Source: Acidobacteriaceae bacterium
GTDB lineage: Bacteria; Acidobacteriota; Terriglobia; Terriglobales; Acidobacteriaceae
Direction of reading: 5' to 3'
Assembly: GCA_030041045.1 (NCBI GenBank)
Contig: JASHOQ010000031.1
Span: 1-45,781, forward strand
Length of the DNA stretch: 45,781 nucleotides
The notes under the pieces are model-generated. The model worked only from the letters and a program-made list of their open reading frames with translations, had not been told where the DNA came from and ran no database searches. Shown here in pieces: positions 15,667-25,003 of the stretch. Position 1 is the stretch's first letter. Each line of letters starts with the position of its first letter. A program made the translations under genes and the position numbers.

Positions 15667-17205
15667 TTAGAACACGGCGTCGGGATGATCCACGACTGTC
15701 TGCGCCAGGATCTGGGGAGGCGCAATGGCCGCATCCATCATGCCGTTATCGCTTTCAAAGAGCCAGCCGTTGACTGAGACCAGGTCATTCACTGCCAATC
15801 CGCTGAAACTGTCCGTCTCAAACCCCGAATAGGTGGTTTGCGATGTTGTCTCGACCGACGTCGTAACCAGGGCGACAAACTCGGGGCAGGGCCCGGATGG
15901 AACGCAGGGCGGCCAGACCGTGTATTGCAAGGTGAAGTCCGGCGAAGCCAGGGCTGCAATGCTGCCGGTGATTTGCCCGGGCTCCAGCTCCACATCGTTG
16001 GTGGTGAAGGAAACCGAAGGGGGTGGTCCCCAGGCCGCAGTCGGACCGGAGCCCGTCGAGGTGAGCGATCCCTGCACAACGTTCACCTTGACGGTTTGGC
16101 CATTGGTCAGGTTCTCCGTGCTGGCAAAGCTCAATCCTGCCGGAATCGTGAATCCGTTGGCGTCGACGGAGAAGGTGGTTCCGGTGGCAAACGTAATCTT
16201 GGCCACTCCGCCGAGCGGCAGAGTGGGGTTAAAGGTGGGATTGCCGCGAATCAGAATCTCCATTCCTGTGGCGCTGTAGTTGAAGATTACCCCTTCCACG
16301 GTCTGCTGGCTTGCGGCTTGCTCGTAGGTTACTGCGCTGGCCTCGAGGATTCCACCAGTCCCGACGCCGGAGATTTGCGCCTGCACCACCTGGCCTTGCG
16401 CCAGGCATCCAATGCCCGCGGTGGTGCACGCGCTCGACGGAAAATCGCTGAACGTGGTATTCGTCGTGGTCTCGACGGTGAAGGTCCTGCCCCAGAGCGT
16501 CTGCAGCGTGAACTGGTTCTGGCTCGCGTTTACGCTCTCGACCGTCCCGTTCAGGAATCCGAACTGCGGGCTCGGCGTTGGCATCGCAGGCAGTTCGCCC
16601 ACCGTGATGCCGTTGGTCACACCCAAATCGACCGAGAGATCGGACTGGATGATCGTGTTCAGGTGGAAATCGACGAGTAAGCCCAAGGGCGAATTCGCGG
16701 AGACGGTTACAGGAAAGGGCGCCGACGTAATGCTCACCGTGGCGGAGTTGTCATCGATCGTGGGCGTGAGCTGGCAAACGCTGCCCACGGCGCAGGTGCT
16801 GGCAATTGATGAATCGGAAGTGTTGAAAATGACGAGCACCGGGCTGGCGAAAGTCAGGCTCAGCCCGGAGTAGCTGCCGGCCGACACGTTGGCCGTACTC
16901 AGGAATGCCGAAAGCGCCTGCAGTTGAGTCACGTCGATCTGAACTGGCGTATTGCCGCTGAGCAGCGAGACCGGCGAAGTGGACGACGATCCCGAAGACG
17001 GCGTGAGTGACGCTGCCGTCAGGCTTACCTCAAAAAACAGGACCTGAACGCCCGCAGGCGGATCGTCGGTCATGGAGAGGGAGACGGGCACCGAATCGCC
17101 GGAGGGCGAAGTTGGATTGGTGGAAGTCACGTTCGACATGCCGCACCCGGTGAGAAGAGAAAATGCTGCGGCCGCGGCAAAGGGCAGGGAAAAGCAATTT
17201 CGCAT
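15667..17205 (-). CDS. DUF4382/DUF5666-like surface lipoprotein
   Basis: A 512-residue secreted protein. The leader MRNCFSLPFAAAAAFSLLTGC ends in a lipobox, so Cys21 is probably lipidated. Residues about 38-220 match the DUF4382 pattern (VPVSLSMTDDPPAGVQVLFFEVSLTAASL, then a predicted all-beta domain with TVGELP near its end). Residues about 225-500 are repeated small beta-barrels of the DUF5666 type (GTVESVN..NQFTLQT and EGVIFNYSATGMEI style openings). Composition is very rich in Ser and Thr. Such proteins are frequent in Acidobacteriota but have no established function; a cell-surface or binding role is likely. Confidence 0.75.
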   Translation of the reverse strand: MRNCFSLPFAAAAAFSLLTGCGMSNVTSTNPTSPSGDSVPVSLSMTDDPPAGVQVLFFEVSLTAASLTPSSGSSSTSPVSLLSGNTPVQIDVTQLQALSAFLSTANVSAGSYSGLSLTFASPVLVIFNTSDSSIASTCAVGSVCQLTPTIDDNSATVSITSAPFPVTVSANSPLGLLVDFHLNTIIQSDLSVDLGVTNGITVGELPAMPTPSPQFGFLNGTVESVNASQNQFTLQTLWGRTFTVETTTNTTFSDFPSSACTTAGIGCLAQGQVVQAQISGVGTGGILEASAVTYEQAASQQTVEGVIFNYSATGMEILIRGNPTFNPTLPLGGVAKITFATGTTFSVDANGFTIPAGLSFASTENLTNGQTVKVNVVQGSLTSTGSGPTAAWGPPPSVSFTTNDVELEPGQITGSIAALASPDFTLQYTVWPPCVPSGPCPEFVALVTTSVETTSQTTYSGFETDSFSGLAVNDLVSVNGWLFESDNGMMDAAIAPPQILAQTVVDHPDAVF

Positions 17206-17527
17206 GCAAGGCCACCTTTCGCAATGTCAGCGTGATCGCTTTGGGAGGACCCGTCTTCGGGTTCGAAACCACCACGCGCTTCGTGGAAGGAAGAGAAGAT
17301 GAATTTCTTGCTATAGACCTTGCGCAACGGGGCAGCCAAGGCCTTTTGCTGGGCACGCACACCCACGCGGGGAGCGAAAATCCGGCAAATTCCTCCCATC
17401 CGTTTCCAATTTGATTGTATGGACGAATTCTGCCGGGAAATGTTGAGCAGACTGGAGGAATCAACACTCCTGTAACCAGGCCTCTCTTCTATACACAGCC
17501 CCCCTCGGTGCGCTAACCTTTCCCGTT
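17206..17527. other. Divergent intergenic region, lipoprotein / GH3
   Basis: A 322-bp gap between divergent genes. On the minus strand, GAACCCG-AAGA-CGGGTCC (about 17264-17281) is a 7-bp hairpin in the lipoprotein leader, and GGTGG precedes its ATG. On the plus strand the GH3 start codon has no clear ribosome binding site. No convincing promoter hexamers or operators were seen. Confidence 0.4.
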
Positions 17528-20104
17528 ATGAAATTCAGACGTGGAACCTTCTCTCAAACTTCTTCATTCTTCTTCTCTTCGCTTTGGTTCCCGATCGTGC
17601 TGGCCTGCGCGGCCGGCTTTCCCTGCGGTGCCGGGGCGCAGGCGCCCGTCCCCGACTCGCCCGAGATTGAAGCACAGGCACACGCGATGCTCGCCAAGCT
17701 CACTCTGGAGCAAAAGGTCGAGCTGCTGGGCGGGGTCGACAGCATGTTCACGCGCCCCATGCCCAGCATCGGCCTGCCACGCTTCAAGATGTCCGATGCC
17801 TCCGTAGGCGTGCGCACCTGGGGCCCGACGACGGCCTACGCCGGCGGCGTGGCCTTGGCTGCCACCTGGGATCCCGATTTTTCCCGCACGCTGGGCGAGA
17901 GCCTGGCCCGCGACGCCCGCGCCCGCAATGTGAATTTTCTGCTCGGTCCCGGCGTGAACCTGGCGCGCTCGCCTCTGGCTGGCCGCAACTTCGAGTACCT
18001 TTCTGAAGACCCTTTTTTGAACTCCGCCCTGGTCGTCCCCTATGTCCAGGGCTTGCAGTCGCAGGGCGTGATCGCCACGGTGAAGCACTATGCCCTCAAC
18101 AACCAGGAGTTCAATCGCCACAACGCCAGCGCCGACGTGGATGAGCGCACCATGCGGGAGCTGTATTTTCCCGCGTTCGAGGCCGCGATCACCAAGGGAC
18201 ACGCCGACGCGGTGATGAACTCCTACAACCTGGTGAATGGGGTTCACTCCACGCAGAACGAGTTTCTCAACCTGAAGGTGCTCAAGGGCGAGTGGGGATT
18301 CCAGGGCATTCTGATGTCCGACTGGGATGCAACCTACGATGGCGTGGCCGCGGCCAACAACGGACTCGACCTGGAGATGCCCAGCCCCAAGTTCATGAAC
18401 GCGAAAACCCTCCTGCCCGCGGTCCAGAACGGCCAGGTAAAAGAGTCCACCATCGACGACAAGGTGCTGCGCCTGCTGCGCACCGAACTGCGCTACGGCT
18501 TCACCACGCGGCCGCAATTCGACCCCGCTGATTCCACTTATTCCGTGGCCGATCGCGCGGTTGCGCTCCGGGGCGCGCTCGAGAGCATCACCCTGCTCAA
18601 GAATGAAGGCAATCTGCTGCCCCTCGATCCGGCCGCGATCAAGACCATCGCCATCATCGGTCCCGATGCGTGGCCTGCTGTTCCCGGAGGCGGCGGTTCC
18701 TCCCAGGCGACGGCTTTCGATCCGGTCAGTTTTGTCACCGGCATCGCCAACTTTCTCTCACCCGATGTCCACGTGCTCTATAGCCGCGGGCTGCCGCAGA
18801 TGAACGACGTCTTCCGCAACACCCACTGGGGGGGCGATGTGCGTGTCCAGACCTTTCCCAGCGTCGATTTCTCCGGTACGCCGGAGACCGGAGTGCGGCT
18901 CAATGTCGCCGACTGGAAGCCGAACCAGTGGGAGCCGGCGGAGCTGACTCCGCGCAGCGTCCGCTATACGGCCACGTACACCGCGGCCAACGCAGGCAAG
19001 TACCTGCTGCTGGCTGCGGCCGCGGGTGAGGATGCCTTCAAGGTGTTTGTCGACGGCAAGCCGGTGCTTGACCAGGTGCACGCCGAGGGGCAGGTGCCCA
19101 AGTTCACATCTCTCGATCTCGCAGCCGGGCAAACCGTGAATGTGCAGGCCGATTATCTGCCCCACGCCTCGGGCTCGCGCTTCGGTTTTGGCGTTGCCTA
19201 CGAGCCGGACCTGGTGCAGGCGGAGGCGAAGCAATTCGCTTCTCTCGCCGATGTCGTGATTGTCGCCGCGGGCTTTGACGCCGCCAGCGAAGGCGAAGGC
19301 CACGATCGCACCTTCACGCTGCCCTGGGGCCAGGACGCGCTGATTGAAACCGTCGCTGCCGCCAATCCGCACACCATTGTCACCCTTACCGGCGGAGGCG
19401 GCATGGGCACGGAACGCTGGCTCGCGCAGGTGCCCGTGCTGCTCGACAATTACTATCCCGGCCAGGAAGGCGGCACGGCGCTGGCCGAAATTCTCTTCGG
19501 CAAACATGACCCCGAAGGCAAGCTTCCGGTAAGCTTCGACCGAGCCTGGGAAGACAACCCCTCCTTTCCCTGGTACTACGGCGTGCCCGGCGCCGATACG
19601 ATGCTGCACACACCTGGCGAAAACGGGCGGGGCGAGGATTACACCATCCAGCACATCCGCTACGGCGACAAGCTGATGGTCGGCTATCGCTACTGGACCA
19701 CCACCGGCAAGCACCCGCTCTTTCCCTTCGGGTTCGGCCTGAGCTATACCACCTTCAGCTTTTCCAATTTGCAGGCGCCGGCATCGGCCGAAGCCGGCTC
19801 CGCTGTCCCCGTCAGCTTCGACGTAACCAACACCGGCAAGGTGGAAGGAGCTGAGGTGGCCGAGCTCTATGTCTCCGATCCGTCGGCCAAAGTAGATCGG
19901 CCGGAGCGCGAGTTGAAGGGCTTCGAGAAGGTTCGCCTTGCGCCCGGCGAAACCAAACACGTCACGCTCGAACTCGATGCGCGTTCCTTCAGCTACTGGG
20001 ATGAGGCCGCGCACAAGTGGACCATCGACCCGGGTAAGTTCGTCCTTCGCGTGGGCAATTCGAGCGAGAATACGCCCCTCGATGCCGATCTCGTGCTGCG
20101 CTGA
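17528..20104 (+). CDS. Secreted GH3 beta-glycosidase with PA14 insertion
   Basis: An 858-residue exported glycoside hydrolase family 3 enzyme. A signal peptide ends near residue 38 (GAGAQA). The N-terminal barrel (about 50-320) contains KHYALNNQE and the nucleophile Asp265 in MSDWDATYDG. The alpha/beta sandwich (about 350-660) is interrupted by a PA14-type carbohydrate-binding domain (about 450-570, with RYTATYTAANAGKYLLL and FKVFVDGKPVLD). A Glu in EGEGHDRTF is the likely acid/base. A fibronectin-III-like C-domain (about 740-855) closes the protein. Enzymes with this layout act as beta-glucosidases or beta-xylosidases on plant oligosaccharides; the exact substrate cannot be read. Xylulokinase 1.8 kb downstream makes xylosides plausible. 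Confidence 0.92.
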   Translation: MKFRRGTFSQTSSFFFSSLWFPIVLACAAGFPCGAGAQAPVPDSPEIEAQAHAMLAKLTLEQKVELLGGVDSMFTRPMPSIGLPRFKMSDASVGVRTWGPTTAYAGGVALAATWDPDFSRTLGESLARDARARNVNFLLGPGVNLARSPLAGRNFEYLSEDPFLNSALVVPYVQGLQSQGVIATVKHYALNNQEFNRHNASADVDERTMRELYFPAFEAAITKGHADAVMNSYNLVNGVHSTQNEFLNLKVLKGEWGFQGILMSDWDATYDGVAAANNGLDLEMPSPKFMNAKTLLPAVQNGQVKESTIDDKVLRLLRTELRYGFTTRPQFDPADSTYSVADRAVALRGALESITLLKNEGNLLPLDPAAIKTIAIIGPDAWPAVPGGGGSSQATAFDPVSFVTGIANFLSPDVHVLYSRGLPQMNDVFRNTHWGGDVRVQTFPSVDFSGTPETGVRLNVADWKPNQWEPAELTPRSVRYTATYTAANAGKYLLLAAAAGEDAFKVFVDGKPVLDQVHAEGQVPKFTSLDLAAGQTVNVQADYLPHASGSRFGFGVAYEPDLVQAEAKQFASLADVVIVAAGFDAASEGEGHDRTFTLPWGQDALIETVAAANPHTIVTLTGGGGMGTERWLAQVPVLLDNYYPGQEGGTALAEILFGKHDPEGKLPVSFDRAWEDNPSFPWYYGVPGADTMLHTPGENGRGEDYTIQHIRYGDKLMVGYRYWTTTGKHPLFPFGFGLSYTTFSFSNLQAPASAEAGSAVPVSFDVTNTGKVEGAEVAELYVSDPSAKVDRPERELKGFEKVRLAPGETKHVTLELDARSFSYWDEAAHKWTIDPGKFVLRVGNSSENTPLDADLVLR

Positions 20105-20198
20105 ATCGTCACGCCAGGTCGCAGTGCTTGACCGTACTCCGTGCGCCGCCGGCCGCTGCTCGAAGCTTGGGTGCGCGGTTCGCCCGCAGCGCCGTTTT

Positions 20199-20990
20199 CT
20201 AGCGCTGCTGGAGCAATCTTTGTTCCGCAGCCGCGAAGGAGATGTTTTCCGGCAGCTGCTCGAATCTCGATTTCTCCTCGTCCTCTTCCTCGGAAATGCT
20301 CTTGAAAACCAGCGCGTATCCGTCGATGTGCACGTGCGTCTGGGTGATCTGCCATTCATTCTGGCCCGTGGGGCGGCGCTCCACGTCGAAAGTGCCGCCG
20401 ACCTTCAGTTCCCCAAACAGGCCGTAGCCGAATTTCACATCGTGAATGAGGCGGCCGTTGAGGCTCATGATGCGATGTTGCGCGTCATCCACCGTCATGT
20501 CGCCTTCCATCGCGCAAAACACACGCGATTCCCATGTGGGCGGAGTGAAGTCCGGATCGGGCCGGAAATGCAGCGTGGTTTTGCCGTTCTGGTCGCCGGT
20601 CTTCGTCCAGAGGAATGCCTCGGGCAACAGGCTGAGCATCCGCGTCGCCTGCGCATCGTCATGCCGGTCGGCTCTGCGTTGCTTTGCCTGCGCGCCGGGG
20701 TCGCGGATAAAACCGTTCATCGCGTTTTGCTGGTCGGCCTGGTCGAGCGCGTGCCCGTTATTGTCCAGCACGCGGCGCAACTCCCCCGTGCGCGTCTCGG
20801 CAACCCACTGTCTTACGCTCGACCCGGGTTTGCGATCGACATCGTAATAGATCCAGAGTGAGTGGTCGGCCGCGTTGGCGGCCAGCTCCGTGCGCACGGC
20901 CTGCGTCACAATCTGTTTTGCATCCTGGGCCTCTGCCGCGCATGCACCCAGCAGGATTGCCCAGGCGAGCATGCACGCATTGTCAAACAC
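20199..20990 (-). CDS. Secreted protein of unknown function
   Basis: A 263-residue protein not recognised. A short hydrophobic leader (MLAWAILLGACAAEA) suggests export. The mature part is mixed: a DHSLWIYYDVDRK segment, an Arg/Asp/Gln-rich stretch (about 95-115), and a beta-rich second half (TTLHFRPDPDFTPP, LKVGGTFDVERRP, THVHIDGYALVFKSISEEEDEE). This is loosely like outer-membrane or periplasmic carrier-type folds common in Acidobacteriota, but no family is claimed. GTG 20990 is chosen because GGAGG lies 8 bp upstream; ATG 20972 would be an alternative. It converges on the GH3 gene with a 94-bp gap. Confidence 0.7.
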   Translation of the reverse strand: MFDNACMLAWAILLGACAAEAQDAKQIVTQAVRTELAANAADHSLWIYYDVDRKPGSSVRQWVAETRTGELRRVLDNNGHALDQADQQNAMNGFIRDPGAQAKQRRADRHDDAQATRMLSLLPEAFLWTKTGDQNGKTTLHFRPDPDFTPPTWESRVFCAMEGDMTVDDAQHRIMSLNGRLIHDVKFGYGLFGELKVGGTFDVERRPTGQNEWQITQTHVHIDGYALVFKSISEEEDEEKSRFEQLPENISFAAAEQRLLQQR

Positions 20991-21138
20991 GGTTCACCCT
21001 CCGCCCGCGCGCCCCGCTCTGGTCGGCGCCAGGTGCTTGCTTCAATCTGCTCCATTCTGCTTGGATGCGCGCTGAGAACGGCGCGAAATCAAGAAACCGC
21101 TTGCCTGCTCCCGGCGAGTCGCCGTTTATCATCTTCTA

Positions 21139-21825
21139 ATGAAACGGGTTCTGCTTTCCTGGAGCAGCGGCAAAGACAGCGCGTGGACTCTTCACGCGCT
21201 GCGCCATGATCCCGCGATTGAGCTTTGCGGGCTGCTGACCACGGTGAATACGGAGTTCGATCGCGTGGCCATGCACGGCGTGCGCCGCTCCGTGCTCGAA
21301 GCGCAGGCCGCAGCCGCCGGGCTTCCTCTTTGGATCGTGCCGCTGCCCTGGCCGTGCTCGAACGAAATCTACGAACAGCGCATGGCCGCCGTCTGCAGGC
21401 GCGCCGTGGACGACCATATCGACGCCGTTGCCTTCGGCGATCTTTTTCTGGAAGACGTCCGCGCTTATCGTGAGAAGAATCTCGCCCCCACCGGCCTCGA
21501 GCCGTTGTTTCCGCTCTGGAAAATCCCAACCGACCAGCTCGCACGTGAGATGATCGCCGGCGGCCTGCGCGCGCGCGTCTCCTGCGTCGACACCGAAAAG
21601 CTGCCCGCGAGCTTTGCCGGCCGGGAGTTCGATGAAGAGCTGCTACGTGATTTCCCTCCCGGCATCGATCCCTGCGCCGAGCGCGGCGAATTTCACACCT
21701 GCGTCTACGCCGGGCCCATGTTCTCTGCGCCGCTTCCGCTTCAGAATGGAGAGATCGTCACCCGCGACCGCTTCGTCTTCGCGGATTTCTTCTGTCCTGA
21801 GCCGGCACTCTCGATGTCATCCTGA
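21139..21825 (+). CDS. Dph6-like ATP-dependent amidoligase / PP-loop ATPase
   Basis: A 228-residue cytoplasmic protein of the adenine-nucleotide alpha-hydrolase (PP-loop) fold. The ATP-binding SSGKDS is at residues 9-14. The family-typical AFGDLFLEDVRAYREKNL and the C-terminal GEFHTCVYAGPMF are present. Eukaryotic and archaeal homologues amidate diphthine on EF-2; bacteria lack diphthamide, so the bacterial substrate is unknown. The last codons run into a dispersed repeat (TGTCATCCTGAGGAGG), which supplies the stop codon, so the present C-terminus may have been set by repeat insertion. Confidence 0.85.
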   Translation: MKRVLLSWSSGKDSAWTLHALRHDPAIELCGLLTTVNTEFDRVAMHGVRRSVLEAQAAAAGLPLWIVPLPWPCSNEIYEQRMAAVCRRAVDDHIDAVAFGDLFLEDVRAYREKNLAPTGLEPLFPLWKIPTDQLAREMIAGGLRARVSCVDTEKLPASFAGREFDEELLRDFPPGIDPCAERGEFHTCVYAGPMFSAPLPLQNGEIVTRDRFVFADFFCPEPALSMSS

Positions 21826-21862
21826 GGAGGTCGCCGCCGCGACCGACGAAGGACCTGCAGTT
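21815..21862. repeat. Dispersed intergenic repeat TGTCATCCTGAG...GACGAAGGACCTGC
   Basis: The stretch combines TGTCATCCTGAG, a hairpin GGTCGC-CGCC-GCGACC (21829-21844), and GACGAAGGACCTGC. I recognise this wording as a repeat found between genes in many bacterial genomes, Acidobacteriota included. Here it begins inside the final codons of the Dph6-like gene and lies between two convergent genes. Only one copy is in this window. Confidence 0.55.
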
Positions 21863-21895
21863 GTCCCTTGCGTGCAGTCCGAACGACCTCTCGCC

Positions 21896-23374
21896 CTAGC
21901 CTCGCAGCCCTCTTAACGCCGGATACACCTTCCGCCATTTTTCGTATCCGGCCGCGTACACAGCCCGCTCGGCCGGGTCGGGCTCGATGCGCTGCGCCAC
22001 TTCAATCGCCGCGGCGCAGGCCTCGTCGAGATTCTTCCAGTGCCCCGCGCCCACGCCGGCCATCAGCGCGCAGCCAAAGGCGCCGCCCTCCTCGGCCGTG
22101 AGCACCTCGACGGTGTGACCGTAAACTCCCGCCTGAATCTTCCGCCACAACGCGCCGCGCGCGCCGCCCCCGCCCAGCCGGATGGCCGTCACCGGAATCC
22201 CAAGCTCGCGGAAAAGCGCGAACGTGTCTTGGAGCGAGTAGGCCACGCCCTCAAGCACCGCGCGCACAAAATGCGCTGCCGTGTGCTCGACGCCGATGCG
22301 CACAAACCCCGCGCGCACCTCCGGATCGAGATGCGGCGTCCGCTCGCCCAGCAGATACGGCGCCCACTCCAGGCCTTCGCTTCCCGCCGGCACCTTGGAC
22401 GCGGCCTCGCTCAGCGCATCGTAGCTCTGGCCTGCAAAAAAAGTTCCGCGCAGCCAGTTCAAACTCAGGCCCGCACTCTGCGTCACGCCCATCACATGCC
22501 AGCGGCCGGGCACGGCATGACAGAAGGTGTGCATCCTCCCTTTGGGATCCTTCGTCGGCTCGGCCGTTGCCGCGAAAACCACTCCCGAAGTTCCGATCGT
22601 CGCCGAAACGCTGCCCGGTTGCAGAATGCCCATCCCCACCGCGCCCGCACCCTGGTCGCCCGCGCCCGCGGCCACCGGCGTTCCCGCCTTCAATCCTGTG
22701 AGCGCCGCGGCCTGCTCGCGGATGCGCGCGCAAATCTCCGGCGACTCGTACACCTTGGGCAGCCAGTTCTCGTCGATCCCCGCCACTGCGGCCACTTCGC
22801 GCGACCACCGCCGGTGGGCCACGTCGAGCAGCAGCGTGCCCGAGGCCTCCTGCACATCGATGGCAAACTCGCCCGTGAGCCGGTAGCGTACATAATCCTT
22901 GGGGCACATCACGTGGCGGATCCTGGCGAAGATCTCCGGCTGGTGCGTCTTCACCCACAGCAGCTTGGTCAAGGTGAAATTCGGCAGCGCAGGGTTGCAG
23001 GTGAGCTCGATCAGCCGCTCGTAGCCGATCTTCTGCGTGAGCCAGTCGCACTCCGGCTGCGTGCGCGTGTCGCACCAGATGAGCGCAGGCCTGAGCACCG
23101 CGCCGTTTTGGTCGAGCATGACAGCGCCGTGCATCTGGCCGGTGAGCGCGAGTGCGGCAATCGACTGGCGCGGCTCCGGCGCGCGGGCGAGCGCCATGCG
23201 GATGGCCTCCTGCGCCGCGCGCCACCAGTCCTCGGGGTCCTGCTCCGCCCACCCGGGATGCTCGGCGCGAAAGGGCGCATGCTCACTTGACGCGCCGGCA
23301 ATCAGCTTCCCCTCGGCGTCAACCACCACCGCCCGCGTTCCCCCCGTTCCCACGTCCATGCCCAGGAACCACAT
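21896..23374 (-). CDS. xylB: Xylulokinase (FGGY family)
   Basis: A 492-residue FGGY sugar kinase that should phosphorylate D-xylulose to D-xylulose-5-phosphate for the pentose phosphate pathway. The N-domain opens FLGMDVGTGGTRAVVVD (phosphate 1 loop). LTGQMHGAVMLD carries the xylulokinase-typical QMHG, and IWCDTRTQPE holds the catalytic-loop DTR. The C-domain has the AAGAGDQGAGAVGMG and IGTSGVVF phosphate-binding strands and the adenosine motif RLGGGGARGALWRKIQA. ATG 23374 is preceded by AGGAGA. No xylose isomerase gene is adjacent. Xylulokinase fits best because of QMHG and length; another pentulose specificity is possible. Confidence 0.9.
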   Translation of the reverse strand: MWFLGMDVGTGGTRAVVVDAEGKLIAGASSEHAPFRAEHPGWAEQDPEDWWRAAQEAIRMALARAPEPRQSIAALALTGQMHGAVMLDQNGAVLRPALIWCDTRTQPECDWLTQKIGYERLIELTCNPALPNFTLTKLLWVKTHQPEIFARIRHVMCPKDYVRYRLTGEFAIDVQEASGTLLLDVAHRRWSREVAAVAGIDENWLPKVYESPEICARIREQAAALTGLKAGTPVAAGAGDQGAGAVGMGILQPGSVSATIGTSGVVFAATAEPTKDPKGRMHTFCHAVPGRWHVMGVTQSAGLSLNWLRGTFFAGQSYDALSEAASKVPAGSEGLEWAPYLLGERTPHLDPEVRAGFVRIGVEHTAAHFVRAVLEGVAYSLQDTFALFRELGIPVTAIRLGGGGARGALWRKIQAGVYGHTVEVLTAEEGGAFGCALMAGVGAGHWKNLDEACAAAIEVAQRIEPDPAERAVYAAGYEKWRKVYPALRGLRG

Positions 23375-23674
23375 GCCGTTCTCTCCTGTTTCCTAAATCG
23401 CTTTTCTTTGAGCGTTCCAGCATAGCAGTTCACGCGGAGGTGAGGGAAGCGGTCGCGCACGCAGCCGCTCAATCAGCTTGACTGTGCCCTACAGGAGCAC
23501 GGTTTCACGGCCTGCCGAAAAACTCTGCGGAAGAACCACGAAGTGTCAGGGCAGGAGTTGTCGTGCCGCAAGAGGCGGAGAACCAACATCGCCTGACGCC
23601 GCCCATGCTGCAAGCTCCAGGGCGCAAGCTGAAAGAGCGCCGCTGCTCGTCAACCCAGCGTTGAGAAGGCGGAA
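23375..23674. other. Intergenic gap with no recognised feature
   Basis: A 300-bp gap between the xylulokinase start and the amidohydrolase stop. I see no gene, no strong hairpin followed by T-residues and no recognisable operator. It must contain the xylulokinase promoter on the minus strand. Confidence 0.4.
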
Positions 23675-24958
23675 TCAAAGCCCTGCCGGATCGACGTTCG
23701 CGCCACTTTCGAGCACTGCGCCATCGAAAACCACAAGCTTCGGCTTGCGCAAATTGCTCACGGCTTCGAGCGGCGCGTGGCACGTGAGCAGGAAACGGCT
23801 CAGGAAGCCCGGCTCAATGCGGCCAAATCTCTCGCCGAAGGCCAGACGCCGGGAACCCGCGCCGGTCGCGGCGTTGAGCACGGCCAGCGCAGAGAGCCCG
23901 GCGCGCTCCATCAGTTCGAGCTCGTAGAAAAAATCGATGCCGTGGGCCACGCCGACGGATCCCGCATCGCTGCCCGCGATCACGGTGACGCCCATCGCGT
24001 GCGCCTTTACAAGCGATGCCGCGTGAGCCGCGAGAATGCGCCGCAGATGGGAGACAACCCCGGCATCCCAGCCCATGCCATCGGCGTGGTCGATTTGTTT
24101 TTGCACCGGCGCAAAAGTCGGCACCCATGCAATGCCGCGGTCGCGCATGCGCGCGAGCTGATCGTCGCGGACAAAAAAGCCGTGCTCGACGGAATCGACG
24201 CCGCCCTCAAGCACGCGCTCAATACCTTCGTCGCCGGAGGCGTGCGCGAGTGTCTGCCGGCCGAGCGATTGCGCCGAGGCGACGAGCGCGCGTACCTCGT
24301 CTGCGGTCATTTGCGGTTGGGTGGTCACGGCGCCCTTCTTGAAATTGATGATGCCCGTGGGAATGATCTTGATGCGGTGCGCGCCGGCCGCAACGCGCGC
24401 CGCGACGCAGGCGGCCGGCGAAGGGAAGTCTTCGATCGCTTCGGCCATGAATCCGCCGTATCGGCCGCGATGATGAATGGCCGCGCCGGGGCTGTCGACA
24501 TAAGGCATGAGCGGGCGGTCGCCGTTTGCGTAAAGCTTGCTCAGCGCCAGGCCCACGCCGTGCTTGTCGCCGGCGTCGCGGACACCCACGATTCCCAGGC
24601 GCGCGAGCTTTTCCAGTCGCGGCACGGCAAGCCGCAAAAGCCGCTCGGCCGATTGCTCCAGATACGCGGCGCGTTTTTCCAGGTCGAGCTCGCCGCCTTC
24701 CAGGAAAAAGTGCGCATGGGCCTCGATCAATCCCGGCAGAAGAGTGAACCCGGGCAGATCGAGATCGGGCGCGCCGCGCCCCTCGGGAACAAGCGCGCGC
24801 GGAGGAGCATTCGCACCGGCGAAGAGAATGCGGCGGTTGTCGTAGACAATGTGCGCCCCTTTGAGCGGAGTTGTGCTCACGCCATCGAGCAGCGTGCCCA
24901 CGCGCAGCCACACCGGCCGCTCGCGGGTTGCCTCGGGAATGCGCAGAGTCTCATCCAT
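23675..24958 (-). CDS. Amidohydrolase-superfamily metal-dependent hydrolase
   Basis: A 427-residue cytoplasmic hydrolase with the imidazolonepropionase/prolidase-like layout. An N-terminal beta-sandwich leads to LLPGLIEAHAHFF, the HxH metal pair. Then come the Lys in HRIKIIPTG, which could be the bridging carboxylated lysine, a His in TLAHASGDEG, a His in SVEHGFF and the metal Asp in VIAGSDAGSVG. Substrates of such enzymes are cyclic amides or small peptides; none can be named. ATG 24958 is used; a TTG at 25003 would abut the upstream stop codon and cannot be excluded, since neither has a clear ribosome binding site. It follows the methyltransferase gene by 45 bp and is probably in its operon. 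Confidence 0.82.
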   Translation of the reverse strand: MDETLRIPEATRERPVWLRVGTLLDGVSTTPLKGAHIVYDNRRILFAGANAPPRALVPEGRGAPDLDLPGFTLLPGLIEAHAHFFLEGGELDLEKRAAYLEQSAERLLRLAVPRLEKLARLGIVGVRDAGDKHGVGLALSKLYANGDRPLMPYVDSPGAAIHHRGRYGGFMAEAIEDFPSPAACVAARVAAGAHRIKIIPTGIINFKKGAVTTQPQMTADEVRALVASAQSLGRQTLAHASGDEGIERVLEGGVDSVEHGFFVRDDQLARMRDRGIAWVPTFAPVQKQIDHADGMGWDAGVVSHLRRILAAHAASLVKAHAMGVTVIAGSDAGSVGVAHGIDFFYELELMERAGLSALAVLNAATGAGSRRLAFGERFGRIEPGFLSRFLLTCHAPLEAVSNLRKPKLVVFDGAVLESGANVDPAGL

Positions 24959-25003
24959 GCTGGCGGGTGCGGATCGGGCGATGCGCGGCTCGGAGGTCGG
25001 CAA

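Noticed and set aside
17262..17285. tRNA-like T-arm GGGTTCGAAACC in the lipoprotein/GH3 gap
   Set aside because: No matching acceptor, D or anticodon stems were found on either strand.
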